From Oncomelania hupensis (Eukaryota; Mollusca; Gastropoda; Littorinimorpha; Pomatiopsidae), in NCBI GenBank assembly GCA_036898135.1, contig CM072523.1, positions 2,294,311-2,358,310 of the forward strand: a stretch of 64,000 nucleotides of DNA, given 5' to 3'. The position numbers and the translations under genes were made by a program. Below the pieces are notes generated by a model, which saw only the letters and a program-made list of their open reading frames with translations, searched no databases and was not told the origin of the DNA. Positions 44,996-52,944 of this stretch are shown here, piece after piece (within the stretch, counting starts at the first letter, position 1; every line of letters begins with the position of its first letter).

Positions 44996-47900
44996 AGATA
45001 AGATAAGATAAGATAAGATAAGATAAGATAACTCTTATAGATAAGATAAGATAAGATAACTTTATTATCTTTTACAAGAAATTACATTGTGGTGTACAAT
45101 TACAATCAACAAGGAATAAACATCACAATAATAATAACAATATAATATAATATAATATACTACTCAAAATAATACAAGGGCCACTTGGACATATGGGTCT
45201 CTCTTTAAATCAGAAACACGAATTCAATTTATTAGTTCATCATATTTTATTGCAATCATTTCTGCATCAATAACCAAAAAGATTTGAGACATCAAGCGCT
45301 TAAAATTCGAGTAAATTCAATTTAACTGGACATACCCCTCATTTACAAAATCAAAACTTTAGAAACCAAAAATCTATAGAGTCAGTATCGGGTGTGGCCA
45401 CTGTTTGCATCAATGCAGTCTTGGCATTGTTGTCTCATGGACCGTATCAGGTTATGGAGGATGTTTCCTGGGATGGCCAACCACTCTTGCTGGAGAACCT
45501 GGGCCAGAACTTCAAGGTTAGCTCCTGGAGGGAGGTTTGCCCGTGTCTGTCGACCCAAGACATCCCACAGATGTTCTATGAGGTTCAAATCGGGTGATCG
45601 AGCCGGCCAATCCATCCTTATGACGTGCTGTTGCTGCTGGAAGTCATTGACGATGCGCGCTCGGTGGGGTCTGGCATTATCGTCCTGTAGTATGGCACCT
45701 GTAGTATGGCACCTTCCCAAATGGCCCGCAGAGCTGGGAGAACCCTAGATTGTAGGACGTCATCCCTATAGCCAATACCGTTTAAATCGCCATGAATTTG
45801 GAGCAGGGGTGTTCTGAAGTTTAATGCAAAGCCACCTCACATCATGACAGATCCACCACCAAAGCAGTCATGCTCGCGCACCGTCGCATCAGCAAAACGC
45901 TCCCGTGGACGCCTCCAAACATTCACTCGACGGTCGTTGAAAGACAAGAAGAACCGAGACTCGTCTGTAAAGAGCACCCTTGACCAATGTTGCCTAGTCC
46001 ACACCAAATGACGCCGAGCCCAGGCCAAACGCGCTGCACGGTGAGCTGGGGTGAGCAAAGGCCGTACTGCTGGTCGTCTTGGTCGCAGGTTTGCCTCGTG
46101 TAGACGGTTGCGAATTGTCTGGTCGCTGACGATAACATTGCTGGCTGCGTGAAGCTGTCTTCTGATAATGTTTGCTGTAATGGACCTCATCCTCAGAGCT
46201 GACAGGGTGATGAAATGGTCTTGTCTTGCAGTGGTAACGCGGGGGCGTCCGGACCTTCTTGGTTCTTGGACGCTTCCAGTGTTGTTAAAGCACTCCCGCA
46301 GCCTTTGGACAACGGAGTGGGACACTCCCAGCCGTCTGCCAACTTCTCTCACCCCCACCCCTTCCTGAAGCCATGCAATAGCTCTGCCTCTATCCGCATC
46401 AGTCAATCGTCGCCTTGGGGGCATGGTTAGAAAAGCATGTATGTATGTGTATCAGTTTATAGTCCCCTCTCTTCCCGATAAGGATTTTCAGAGAGGAGAC
46501 TTGAAGCAGCAAAAGCGCTGCCATTTATACCCAGAAAAAAGCGCCGATTGTTGAACTGAACTCACAAAATGCAAGCCTTTCGCGTGCAAATCACTTTTTA
46601 ATGTTGAAAATTTTGCTTTATTAGCAAGACAACAGTAAATTGGGGTCATTTTTTTGTAAAAATTGGGTTTGTTTTTCAACTCAGTGCAGAAAGTTCAAAA
46701 CTCACACATGTGATTACTTGTCAGAATAAGATTGTCTTGAATGTTACTGTACAGGATAAGTTTTGAAATAAGCAATATAAGCGATATTATTGATAGCAGC
46801 AAAAAATAATTAAACTAAATGAAATATGAGAGTGGCCCTTCAATTATTTTGAGTAGTATATAATAGTTATATAGCGCACTTATAAGCTCAGAGAGCTTGT
46901 CAAGGTTCTGGCCACTAATATCCCACAATCACACAAAATTTTGCTGAAGTCAGAATTCGAACCCATGTCGCCGGAGACGCACTTACACAAGTCGTGCATT
47001 CTGACCACTGAGCTATCCCTGCTGCTAACGTTATAATCTTTTCTGTGGAATGAAACGTTTTTGTGATTTTACTGTTCGGGAAAACGTTATTTTATTGCAT
47101 AGTGATACTGTGATATAGGCAGAGTTTTATGTTGTATTAGTTTGGTTGTTTTATTAGTGTCCTTGTATAGGAAATTTTCACACCTTACACCACATGTCAT
47201 TGTATAGAGAATTGTCACACCATGCACCACATGTCCTTGCATAGAGAATTGTCACACCATGCACCACATGTCCTTGTATAGAGAATTGTCACACCATACA
47301 CCACATGTCTTTGCATAGAGAATTGTCACACCATACACCACATGTCCTTGTATAGAGAATTGTCACACCATACACCACATGTCCTTGTATAGAGAATTGT
47401 CACACCATACACCACATGTCCTTGTATAGAGAATTGTCACACCATACACCACATGTCCTTGTATAGAGAATTGTCACACCATACACCACATGTCCTTGTA
47501 TAGGGAATTGTCACACCATACACCACATGTCCTTGTATATGGAATTGTCACACCATACACCACATGTCATTGTATAGGGAATTGTCACACCACACACTAC
47601 ATGTCCTTGTATATGGAATTGTCACACCATACACCACATGTCCTTGTATAGAGAATTATCACACCATACACCACATGTCCTTGCATAGGGAATTGTCACA
47701 CCATACACCACATGTCCTTGCATAGAGAATTGTCACACCATACACCACATGTCCTTGCATAGAAAATTGTCACACCATACACCACATGTCCTTGTATATG
47801 GAATTGTCACACCATACACCACATGTCCTTGTATATGGAATTGTCACACCATACACCACATGTCATTGTATATGGAATTGTCACACCATACACCACATGT

Positions 47901-50418
47901 CCTTAAATAGTGAATTGTTACACTACACACCGCATGTTCTTGTATATAGAATTGTCACACCATACACATGTCCTTTTATTGAGAATTGTCACACATACAT
48001 CAAATGTCCTTGTGTAGAGAATTGTCACACCATACACCACATGTCCTTGTAATCTATGTAATAAATATATTTTGACTCATAAAACTGGCCCCTGATTCTC
48101 AATGCTTTTCAGGTAACCAAGGGGACCAAGACATCGCATGCAGTCATTCTCGTTCTCACCAGTACTTCACGGAGTCCATCAACTTGCAATGCTGCCATTT
48201 CTATGCTCATCTGTGCGCCAGGTAACATTCTACGCGCACTCCCGCACACGCATGCACGCAATTGAGCGCAAGCATAAATATTAGTCTACGCACACATACG
48301 TGTACTTAGAGATGTTGATGTTGTTGATGCTGTTGACTTGTATAGAGCGATCCACGCACAGCTCCGGTTCTCATATACAGACGTTTGCACGCATGCGCAC
48401 TTACACACATATACATACATGCACACTCACATACCCACTTCCCACCCTTCCCCCACACATATGATTCAAAGTGTTGGGGAATAATGCAGGGATCAGTTTA
48501 CTAGCGCGCCCTGCGCCATTGACGCATAAAAATTAAAAATGACCCATCTACAATTCTTGACAGGGGCCGAATGGCGCTTCGATTTTTGGTACCAGTGCGC
48601 CACCACAATAACAGTGCACTGTATTGGACGCGACAAACGTGCTTTTGCTAAGGCAAGTTCAGCGATTGGCTATGAGGGCCCGGATGTTAATCTTTCAGCC
48701 AATAAGAAGTGTACGATTCTTCCAAATCAGAATTTGCTATCGTCTGCGCGTATGTTGTGTCCGTGCAAGGAGGATTTTGTGTTTTTCTTTGTGCCGCTTT
48801 GAAAATGCCCCCCCCCCCCCCCCCCCCCGACCCCCCCCAAAACAAAAAAAAAAAAAAAGCACACACAAAAAAACCTAAACTTGAGGTAGGACAGTCTAGA
48901 CTGTCGTTTGCTGCTGTTAAACTACAGTCTACCGCCGCTAATCCTACGCAAGATGATTGTGTGAGCCCTGAGTCAAGTCAAAATACTGATCCCTGTTCTG
49001 GTTAGTGTTTTGTTGGTAAACATGCTTCACAACACATGCACACTCACAATAATCTATTTTGTTTTAATTTCTGTAATAATATCTCCAGGTTATCTTTTAC
49101 ATGTACGCAAATTACTGCTGAAATCATGGCCCATTGAAATTTGATCTGAGGGGCCCAATGGCCCATAGCTTTTTTGTGTCAGGCTGAACCCTGATAATGT
49201 AATGGCAGATGTAGTCCAAACGGTGAGAATGTCAAAAGGAGTGTTGTGTGGTATTTACAGCTGGAACGACTACGAAAGCGGTCTATGTCATGGCTGCCCC
49301 AAGGGCGGATGTCCGGAAATGGGATTTAACGTCAGCACTTCCGCTAGGGGACTGTACTATCTTAGTACTGCGCAAAGTTCTCCTTTCTGTGGTATGGCCT
49401 AGTTATTTAGTTATTAATTTATTTGTGTATTTATTCATTTATTTAGGTTAAGGTAAAGATACGGGTTTTCCGGTTACCTTTGGGAGCAAGGCGTTTTGGA
49501 CATCTTTTCTCTGGACCAGGTTTCTTGGCAAAAGCGGGGCTTATCTCCCCTCCCTCACTGCCATTACCGTTTCCGGTTCTACACAGCTATATGTGCCCGT
49601 GTGCTGGGTGTTCTGGGGTTTGTTACTTAAAAGCAATTTAACGTTTTTATATACCGCTTTTCCAGCTCAAGAGGAGCTCAAGGTGCAAACTTGCTGCTTT
49701 GCGCGCCTCGTTTTACTCCCCAGACAAGTAATCTTGATTTTACAAGTACTCGTACCGCCGAATTTTTTTCATATTGGTGTGTTAACCTGCACATAATTTA
49801 CACATTTCTTTTATTGAATTTTTGTTTTTTGGGTGAAGGTCGTGAATATTTTGTGGAGATGGACTTGTCAGGGAAACGCCAAAACGCCTTCGGACGAATT
49901 TATCTCACCTTCCTAGGGGCTGCTCGAGATAGTTCCGAGATAGAATTCACCAGGTAAGGTCACACTTTACAAGATTATTTTAATTTTTGATGACGAGGAT
50001 GAGGAAGATGGCGGCGATGATTTAAGATATAAAAAAGAAAAAAAATCAAGTCTTGCTGCTGCTAATGATGACGACGAGGATGATGATGATAAGGATTAAA
50101 GATGGTGATAATAATTTTGATGATAATAGTTGTCTTCATGACAATGACAGCGACGATCAGAAGGAGGAAGAGGAGATTATGTGTTGTTGATGTTGTTGTT
50201 GTTGTTGTTATTGACAAATCAGTGCAATTTGAAATCACCTACTGTATCAGAATTTCTGAACTAACTTAACAAGTAGCTTCTCAAATTGATTGATTGATTT
50301 ATTATTGCTTTAGGTCCAGCGGACTCTTCCGAGCCAAATCAGGACCGGTAGCTTCTCAAATAAATACAGAACTGCATAGACAATTAAACTAACAACAATA
50401 ATATTAATAACAATAATA

Positions 50419-50485
<67 letters not shown>

Positions 50486-51579
50486 GATGATCATGATGAT
50501 GATGATCATGATGATGATGATCATGATGATGATGATAAAAATACTTTCATTCCAGGAATAACCGCCACTACCATGAGAATGACCAAGAAAAGCACATGGT
50601 GTCCATCCACTCCGAAGTAGGCCAGGTCACAGGGGTCAAGGTCAGATTCCACAGAGGTAACGGAGTACCGTCGTATGGAACCGATCACGAAATCACTGTC
50701 CACAAAATTACCTTGGAGGATGCGGTCACACAACATAGGTCTGTAGTATGCTTTGACTGTGTGTGTTTTGACTGTGTGTGTTGACTGTGTGCTAGGACTC
50801 CGTGTGTGTTGACTGTGTGTGCCTATGTGTGTGGGTGTGTTTGTGTGTGTGTGGTTTGACTGAATGTGTTTTGACTGTGTGTTCGCCATTTTTAGTTGGT
50901 GGGAAGAGCGAGACAAATCCTAGTTTTGATGAATGGCTGTGTAGGGCTGGTGCACATGAAGTTTGAGTCTAGACTGCTGTTCATTGGACTATGACGGCGG
51001 GAGGGTAAAAGTCAGGCTCGAGATATATCAACCAGTGACTTGATCGGCTCTAGAAGGGTGTGGGAGAGGTGAAGATTGAAAATGGGGTAGGAGAGAACCG
51101 GAAACGGTGTGGGGAGAAGGGATAGGAGAATGGTAACGTGATTGACGACCGGTGTTGAGTTGTTACAACATCGCTATTATCAACGTTTTTAGTAGTAGTA
51201 GACCGAGGACGAAGCCGGCAGTGAAGCAATGGCTGTCACCGTTTGCAATCCATTTTTATTGCAATGGATGTATGAAAATGTTTCCCTCTTTTAATTTCAA
51301 ATGTTGTCTGTGTGTGCTTTCGTCAATGGATGTATGATGCGTGAGGTACGCTTCATGGAACTGTTATTTCTAGGAGGAATGAGTTAGATCCTAAATCCGC
51401 TAGCGCCTTGAGCAGCTCTTGAGCTAGAAAAGCGCTATATAAGTCATAAGAACGATCCAGTAGTAAAATGCGCCTATAATTAAAAGTAGTAGTAGTAGTA
51501 TTGTCGTAATATAATAGTAGTGGTAATAGTATAGTTGTAGTGGTAGTAGTTTAGTAGAGTTGGTAGTAGTTTAGAAAAC

Positions 51580-51648
<69 letters not shown>

Positions 51649-52047
51649 GTCTTTCTCTGTGAGTGTGTGTGAGTGTCTGTGTGTGCTTGAATGCTTGGTA
51701 CATTTGATACAACACAATGTGGAAAAGTTCAAAAAGTATTATTCAAACAGAGAGTGGGTAAATAAATGGCCATCGGCCATGATGTCTTGCCTAACTCTTT
51801 CTTACTTCTAAACTGAAGAGTGCCTTTCCAATACCGGGTGGGCGCTCTCCACTGAAAGTGGACTAATGCTACGACATTACAGTTATTATTATTCAAATGT
51901 AACCGTTACAATCGTGTAATTGTATCTTCTTTTTTTTTTAATTTTTTCTTTTCTTTTCTCAAAACTTCCAGCACAGTATTTTGCACGCAGGACGTTCCTA
52001 TGCCCGAGGACAATGCGGTGACCTTCAGGTCTCACGGACATTGCTAG
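32933..52047 (+). CDS. Pancreatic-lipase-family triacylglycerol lipase, 10 exons, 481 aa
   Basis: Exons: 32933-33075, 36843-37068, 39950-40178, 41112-41234, 44428-44538, 48113-48221, 49261-49391, 49839-49953, 50556-50738 and 51972-52047. All boundaries are GT-AG and all phases agree, giving 1446 nt including TAG. A signal peptide (SVWLILLVLKLCVSVSSA) precedes CYGDLGCF, the family's N-terminal string. The alpha/beta-hydrolase domain has the nucleophile Ser179 in GHSLGAQ, Asp202 in ALDPAEPYF and His289 in CSHSRSHQYF. A disulfide-bounded lid of full length (Cys264 to Cys287) is kept, as in classical pancreatic lipase rather than short-lid phospholipase A1 relatives. From about residue 358 a PLAT/C2-like C-terminal domain follows. 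Length equals the family's usual 450-490 aa. It is predicted to be a secreted lipase hydrolysing ester lipids; exact substrate and colipase dependence cannot be read from sequence. A partial paralogue follows at 60.9 kb. Confidence 0.95.
33076..33600. other. Start of lipase intron 1
   Basis: Unique sequence, then a (CATT)n run at 33458-33488. Short frames here have no support. Confidence 0.5.
33622..33869 (+). mobile_element. RTE copy 7: 3' fragment in lipase intron 1
   Basis: TGGTATGGCCACGTCACCAG through to a GGATAGGATTAGGATAGGAT tail, abutting a TC microsatellite. Several substitutions relative to copy 2. Confidence 0.9.
33870..33958. repeat. (TC)n microsatellite
   Basis: About 43 TC dinucleotides directly after the RTE tail. 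Confidence 0.97.
33996..34100 (+). repeat. SINE-A body fragment
   Basis: GTACTCCTCCCGACGAGGGT and CTTTAAAGATCCTG match the SINE-A body with many substitutions. Confidence 0.5.
34609..34636. repeat. Left arm of a 28-bp perfect inverted repeat pair
   Basis: The 28 bases from CAAAGAATGTACAGCTTC are the exact reverse complement of 36804-36831. Neighbouring bases on both sides are similar too (CATAAC, CAAGCGGC). Confidence 0.85.
35245..35345 (+). mobile_element. RTE copy 8: 101-bp 3' fragment with TSD
   Basis: CAGGGTTGCTGAGGACAGGG through GATCATCTGTGGTGCCCCTG to a GGATAGGATAG tail. Flanked by GTTATGAAAT at 35235-35244 and 35346-35355, showing it is an extreme 5' truncation rather than a random remnant. 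Confidence 0.92.
35655..35715. repeat. (CA)n microsatellite
   Basis: Imperfect ACACACAC with CCC and AAA interruptions. Confidence 0.9.
35731..36078 (+). mobile_element. tRNA-derived SINE (family A), near full length
   Basis: The head looks like a tRNA: GGCGCGGTGGCCGAGTGGTT holds an A-box-like sequence and GTCCCGAGTTCGAGCCC a B-box-like sequence, the internal pol III promoter. A body follows with TTGTGTCCTTGGAAAAGACA, GATGAGAGTATAAACCGATG, GATCCTGACGCTCATG and AAGCGCTTCACTTGG, ending in GATAATAAAGTTGTTAAAAT and an A-rich tail. Body fragments recur at 0.8, 24.1, 34.0, 55.8 and 59.1 kb. Confidence 0.85.
36579..36714 (-). CDS. First exon of a THAP-domain gene, antisense within lipase intron 1
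   Basis: From ATG 36712-36714 the frame reads MADNMREAGGG, then HCSAINCTNN and SSGFRRIPK, ending CCAAAAG|GTGAGT in phase 1. C-x4-C followed by F-x-R-I-P is the start of a THAP zinc finger, and an intron right after the RIPK string is a usual place to split the domain. An extra Cys-x-His (CNHAKKRE) precedes it. No second exon carrying the C-x2-H half was found on the minus strand down to 33.1 kb, so the gene either has a distant exon or is a remnant. Its ATG is 129 bp from lipase exon 2, in opposite orientation. Confidence 0.65.
36804..36831. repeat. Right arm of the 28-bp inverted repeat pair
   Basis: Exact reverse complement of 34609-34636, ending 11 bp before the lipase exon 2 acceptor. 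Confidence 0.85.
36843..37068 (+). CDS. Lipase 1 exon 2
   Basis: The acceptor TTATTCTGTAG precedes CTTGCCGG (phase 2) and the exon ends CAGCAT|GTATGT (phase 0). Encodes LPASPDVINTTFILHL through TKVITHGYTGTGTLPWV, the HGY/HGF oxyanion-region string of the family. Confidence 0.95.
37223..37509. mobile_element. hAT-type MITE, 287 bp, with 8-bp TSD
   Basis: Ends CAGTGGCGTTGCTATGG and CCTAGCTACGCCACTG, imperfect terminal inverted repeats of the CAGTGGCGTAGCTAGG kind common to hAT elements. Flanked by ATATTATT at 37215-37222 and 37510-37517, the 8-bp duplication expected for hAT. The interior has a G-run and GGGCCCCC strings and no coding capacity. It lies in lipase intron 2. Confidence 0.9.
38215..38640. 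repeat. Purine-strand tract, (GAA)n/(GGA)n rich
   Basis: About 420 bp almost entirely A and G on the plus strand, in lipase intron 2. Overlapping Glu/Lys/Arg frames are artefacts of the repeat. Confidence 0.95.
39713..39790. repeat. (GA)n microsatellite
   Basis: GA dinucleotides, then GACAGA units. Confidence 0.97.
39950..40178 (+). CDS. Lipase 1 exon 3: nucleophile serine
   Basis: The acceptor GTGTTGCAG precedes GGTGATTAC and the exon ends ATCAGTG|GTGTGT (phase 1). Encodes GDYNVFVTDWRHG, LHLIGHSLGAQVSGNAG and LGRIS; the serine of GHSLG is the catalytic nucleophile. Confidence 0.96.
40320..40450. repeat. GAT/GAC imperfect microsatellite
   Basis: GATGACGACGACGATGACTG and similar tracts in lipase intron 3. 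Confidence 0.85.
40600..41075. repeat. 20-bp minisatellite, about 22 degenerate copies
   Basis: Unit close to GTGTCATTAAGAAGTGTTCA, with frequent CC and deletion variants, ending about 37 bp before the exon 4 acceptor. Confidence 0.92.
41112..41234 (+). CDS. Lipase 1 exon 4: catalytic aspartate
   Basis: The acceptor GTTTGCAG precedes CCCTTGATCC (phase 1) and the exon ends CTTCAAG|GTAGTG (phase 1). Encodes [20 protein letters not shown] and [12 protein letters not shown]; Asp in LDPAEP is the acid of the triad. Confidence 0.96.
41465..42262 (-). mobile_element. C-terminal fragment of a second LINE family in lipase intron 4
   Basis: On the minus strand two frames are collinear: GETGRYPLFVNSAVRCVRYW and KLLKLSEHRLPKQAYKML (42245-41988), then QIKCFRDCLIKFRIGVLPLK and CSCCNAIENEDHFIIECSLY (41838-41509). 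The second holds the C-x2-C...H...C zinc-knuckle end typical of many animal non-LTR retrotransposon polyproteins. The 150 bp between them also reads as sense sequence (MMDVYMQEWD, AFKNVFFQAEAYLDY) in a shifted frame. Reverse transcriptase core motifs are absent, so this is a 5'-truncated, frameshifted copy. It is not the RTE family of this window. Confidence 0.75.
42284..42372. repeat. (GA)n microsatellite
   Basis: About 44 pure dinucleotides, followed by a short TGTGTG stretch to 42415. Confidence 0.97.
42813..42825. repeat. 5' direct repeat flanking RTE copy 9
   Basis: AGTTTATGTATTT, repeated at 44297-44309 after the tail; about 9 nt of unmatched sequence lie between this copy and the first RTE base. 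Confidence 0.8.
42835..44296 (+). mobile_element. RTE copy 9: 5'-truncated, with a 199-bp internal duplication
   Basis: Begins at GAAAATAATACTCAACAGG and runs to a CAGGATAGGATAGGATAG tail. The segment 42929-43127 is repeated at 43128-43324 (3-bp deletion in the second unit). Both units carry the same ATTTAA stop in place of ATTGAA, so the duplication followed the mutation. The downstream half is an intact 307-codon frame (43365-44288) with FADDIDGLAGEE and the full C-terminus. Inserted in lipase intron 4, in the sense orientation. Confidence 0.93.
43365..44288 (+). pseudogene. RTE ORF2 C-terminal remnant in copy 9
   Basis: Open from VRQGCLLSPTLFNIFLE through FADD to the family C-terminus GRRRGRPKKRWEDNIREW and the tail-encoded stop. 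Motif A lies in the duplicated, stop-containing part upstream, so no functional reverse transcriptase is expected. Confidence 0.9.
44338..44427. repeat. Decayed duplicate of the exon 5 acceptor region
   Basis: CTTGTCTTTTGCAG then GGACTGAAAGAC and GGTCAT at 44335-44375 parallel GGTTTCTTGCAG, GGACTGATAGAC and GGTCAC at 44417-44456. A local duplication of about 80 bp is the simplest explanation; only the downstream copy keeps the frame. Confidence 0.6.
44428..44538 (+). CDS. Lipase 1 exon 5: lid start
   Basis: The acceptor TTTCTTGCAG precedes GTTACGGACT and the exon ends CTACAAG|GTTAGT, phase 1 at both ends. Encodes GYGLIDPVGHVDFYPNGG and QPGCTDNAVSGLLGILQ; the cysteine opens the lid loop. Confidence 0.96.
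44565..44690 (+). repeat. Dispersed repeat C
   Basis: CCAGCTCAAGAGTGCTCAAG, GCCGATACAGGATCTAACTC and a CCCACTTGCCGC-like string recur near 52950 and in part near 49660, and inverted near 24260 and 59300. It is a short non-coding interspersed element of unknown class. Confidence 0.65.
44965..45115 (-). mobile_element. LINE 3' end with (TTATC)n tail, inverted
   Basis: (GATAA)n at 44967-45060 runs into CTTTATTATCTTTTACAAGA and AAATTACATTGTGGTG. Read on the minus strand this is a 3' UTR ending in an AATAAAG-like string and then a TTATC pentamer array, the layout seen for the RTE family here but with another pentamer. It is about 100 bp only, so the assignment rests on structure. Confidence 0.5.
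45158..46858 (-). mobile_element. Tc1-type DNA transposon, 1701 bp, in lipase intron 5
   Basis: 28-bp terminal inverted repeats (45158-45185, TACTACTCAAAATAATACAA...; 46831-46858) differ at two positions, and TA flanks both ends as expected for Tc1/mariner. A single transposase gene lies on the minus strand. The near-perfect repeats suggest a moderately recent insertion that was then inactivated. Confidence 0.95.
45382..46424 (-). pseudogene. Tc1 (DD34E) transposase, inactivated
   Basis: The N-terminal half reads PPRRRLTDADRGRAIAWLQE, EVGRRLGVSHSVVQRLRE and RRSGRPRVTT, a paired-type helix-turn-helix with the GRPR linker, then RVLFTDESRF with the first catalytic Asp. A TGA at 45837-45839 replaces the Trp expected after GGGSVM. 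After about 110 bp of still-sense sequence, a 14-bp tandem duplication (45685-45698 and 45699-45712) shifts the frame. The C-terminal half follows with LQDDNARPHRA and LNLIEHLWD, second Asp and Glu spaced by 34 residues. All three catalytic residues survive in the DNA, but the two lesions prevent a complete protein. Confidence 0.93.
46870..47150. other. Intron 5 spacer with a short repeat
   Basis: TATAGCGCACTTATAAGCTC and TCGAACCCATGTCGCCGGAG resemble the end of a tRNA-related SINE, but too little is present to assign a family. Confidence 0.35.
47158..48058. repeat. 37-bp minisatellite, about 24 copies
   Basis: Unit TCCTTGTATAGAGAATTGTC plus ACACCATACACCACATG, highly homogeneous with TATGG and GCATAG variants. 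It ends about 55 bp before lipase exon 6. The frames across it are artefacts. Confidence 0.97.
48113..48221 (+). CDS. Lipase 1 exon 6: catalytic histidine
   Basis: The acceptor AATGCTTTTCAG precedes GTAACCAAGG (phase 1) and the exon ends TGCGCCAG|GTAACA (phase 2). Encodes GNQGDQDIACSHSRSHQYF, with His of CSH as the third triad residue, and LQCCHFYAHLCA. Confidence 0.96.
48500..49010. other. Unassigned sequence with a poly-C/poly-A tract in lipase intron 6
   Basis: Includes a C-run at 48808-48828, CCCCCCCC and an A-run to about 48858. The frame after it (KPKLEVGQSRLSFAAVKLQS...) looks mildly protein-like, as at the N-terminus of some transposase-derived genes, but has no splice or start support. 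Confidence 0.3.
49261..49391 (+). CDS. Lipase 1 exon 7
   Basis: The acceptor GTATTTACAG precedes CTGGAACGAC (phase 2) and the exon ends TTCTGTG|GTATGG (phase 1). Encodes ESGLCHGCPKGGCPEMGF and GLYYLSTAQSSPF, the Cys-rich end of the catalytic domain (C-x2-C-x4-C, as in the family). Confidence 0.95.
49640..49720 (+). repeat. Partial copy of repeat C
   Basis: TACCGCTTTTCCAGCTCAAG and GAGCTCAAGGTGC, then an ACTTGCTGC-like string. Confidence 0.45.
49839..49953 (+). CDS. Lipase 1 exon 8: start of the PLAT domain
   Basis: The acceptor TTGGGTGAAG precedes GTCGTGAATA (phase 1) and the exon ends TTCACCAG|GTAAGG (phase 2). Encodes REYFVEMDLSGKRQNAFG and IYLTFLGAARDSSEIEF, beta strands of the lipid-interface domain. 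Confidence 0.95.
50300..50345 (+). repeat. TCCAGCGGAC dispersed repeat fragment
   Basis: TAGGTCCAGCGGACTCTTCC and ATCAGGACCGG match 57302-57340 and partly 28724-28760. Confidence 0.55.
50413..50535. repeat. (AAT)n and (GAT)n tracts
   Basis: AAT trimers to 50482, then ATGATCATGATGATGATG to just before the exon 9 acceptor. Confidence 0.95.
50556..50738 (+). CDS. Lipase 1 exon 9: PLAT domain
   Basis: The acceptor TTTCATTCCAG precedes GAATAACCGC (phase 2) and the exon ends CAACATAG|GTCTGT (phase 2). Encodes HMVSIHSEVGQVTGVKVRFH and HEITVHKITLEDAVTQH. Confidence 0.94.
50740..51960. other. Lipase intron 9
   Basis: TG-rich tracts at 50750-50885 (GTGTTTTGACTGTGTGTG), a repeat-C end near 51400-51445 (CTTGAGCAGCTCTTGAGC) and (ATT)n at 51581-51648. 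No further exon is needed by phase or length. Confidence 0.8.
51972..52047 (+). CDS. Lipase 1 exon 10 (terminal)
   Basis: The acceptor AAAACTTCCAG precedes CACAGTATTT (phase 2); encodes TVFCTQDVPMPEDNAVTF and RSHGHC, then TAG at 52045-52047. The closing cysteine matches the family's C-terminal disulfide position. Confidence 0.93.
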
Positions 52048-52443
52048 TGGCAGTCAGTTGTCGCAAGACCCTACTTAACATTTCCCTCCCCCCTCTTCCC
52101 CCTCATGCCTCTCTCTCCCCACCCTACAACGCTCGGCCGAATTATGCCCCCTGAGTTATGAACCTAATTTGTTGTTGATAGATTGCCCGCTTAGTGTAAC
52201 AAAAGGGCAAAGTTTCAGTTCCAAGTTATTCATATTTGCATTTCTACAAAGTATACTCTTTTGCTTTAAACACCGATGTTAGATTTTATTTTAATCAAAT
52301 TAAATCGAAGATGTACTATTCGTAACTAGACTTGGTGTTACATGAATTGTATTAATTAACTTTCATTTCATTTAATTTCATTGTTGGTTTTGTTTTCAAT
52401 GAAAACATAGCAAAGGACCTGCATTAGGGAAGATATTACTGCC

Positions 52444-52449
52444 AATAAA
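52444..52449 (+). promoter_or_regulatory. Candidate polyadenylation signal for lipase 1
   Basis: AATAAA in GCCAATAAACTG, about 400 bp after the stop and with no stronger hexamer between. Confidence 0.55.
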
Positions 52450-52711
52450 CTGAACAGCATGGTGAGAGTCTATTATTGTGACGATGATGACAATGAGGAG
52501 GAGATGTTGAAGAGGAGAGAAAATGTGTTAAGTTGTGGTGGTGTGATTTGCATTTTGATTTCAGTATGAAAGAAAAAAAATTGTTTTCAGCGTTCGTTTT
52601 TTTGTCGTTGCATGTGTCCTTGTTTACACAGTATTATCTGGACAAATCAGTGAACATCTACATAACTTGTATTGACATGCCTACTTGTTTTGACGTCAGA
52701 ACAATGATCCG

Positions 52712-52743
52712 TTAGGGTTAGGGTTTGGGTTAGGGTTAGGGTT
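52712..52743. repeat. Short interstitial telomere-like repeat
   Basis: GTTAGGGTTAGGGTTTGGGT followed by TAGGGTTAGGGTTC: five TTAGGG-type units, one with TTTGGG. TTAGGG is the usual metazoan telomere unit. Confidence 0.85.
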
Positions 52744-52944
52744 CGAACACTGCTAAGTACTTAAAAATGGGGACGAAATATGACCCATTGTCAGCACAAC
52801 GTAGGTGACGTTTCGGGAAAGTCATGATAATACTGTGTAACCTCGGCTGTGTGCGGGTGTGTGAGCGCACGTGTGTTTGTGGTTGAGGTTTTAGTGTCTT
52901 CTATTGCTATGTATTTTAAGTCATGCTAGATTGGGTGTGTTGTT

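Noticed and set aside
47165..48058. CRISPR-like array of 37-bp repeats
   Set aside because: Units are directly contiguous without unique spacers, in a eukaryotic intron; it is a minisatellite.
48543..49005. Possible transposase-derived exon (LSFAAVKLQS)
   Set aside because: The frame crosses homopolymer C and A runs and has neither a credible start nor splice sites.
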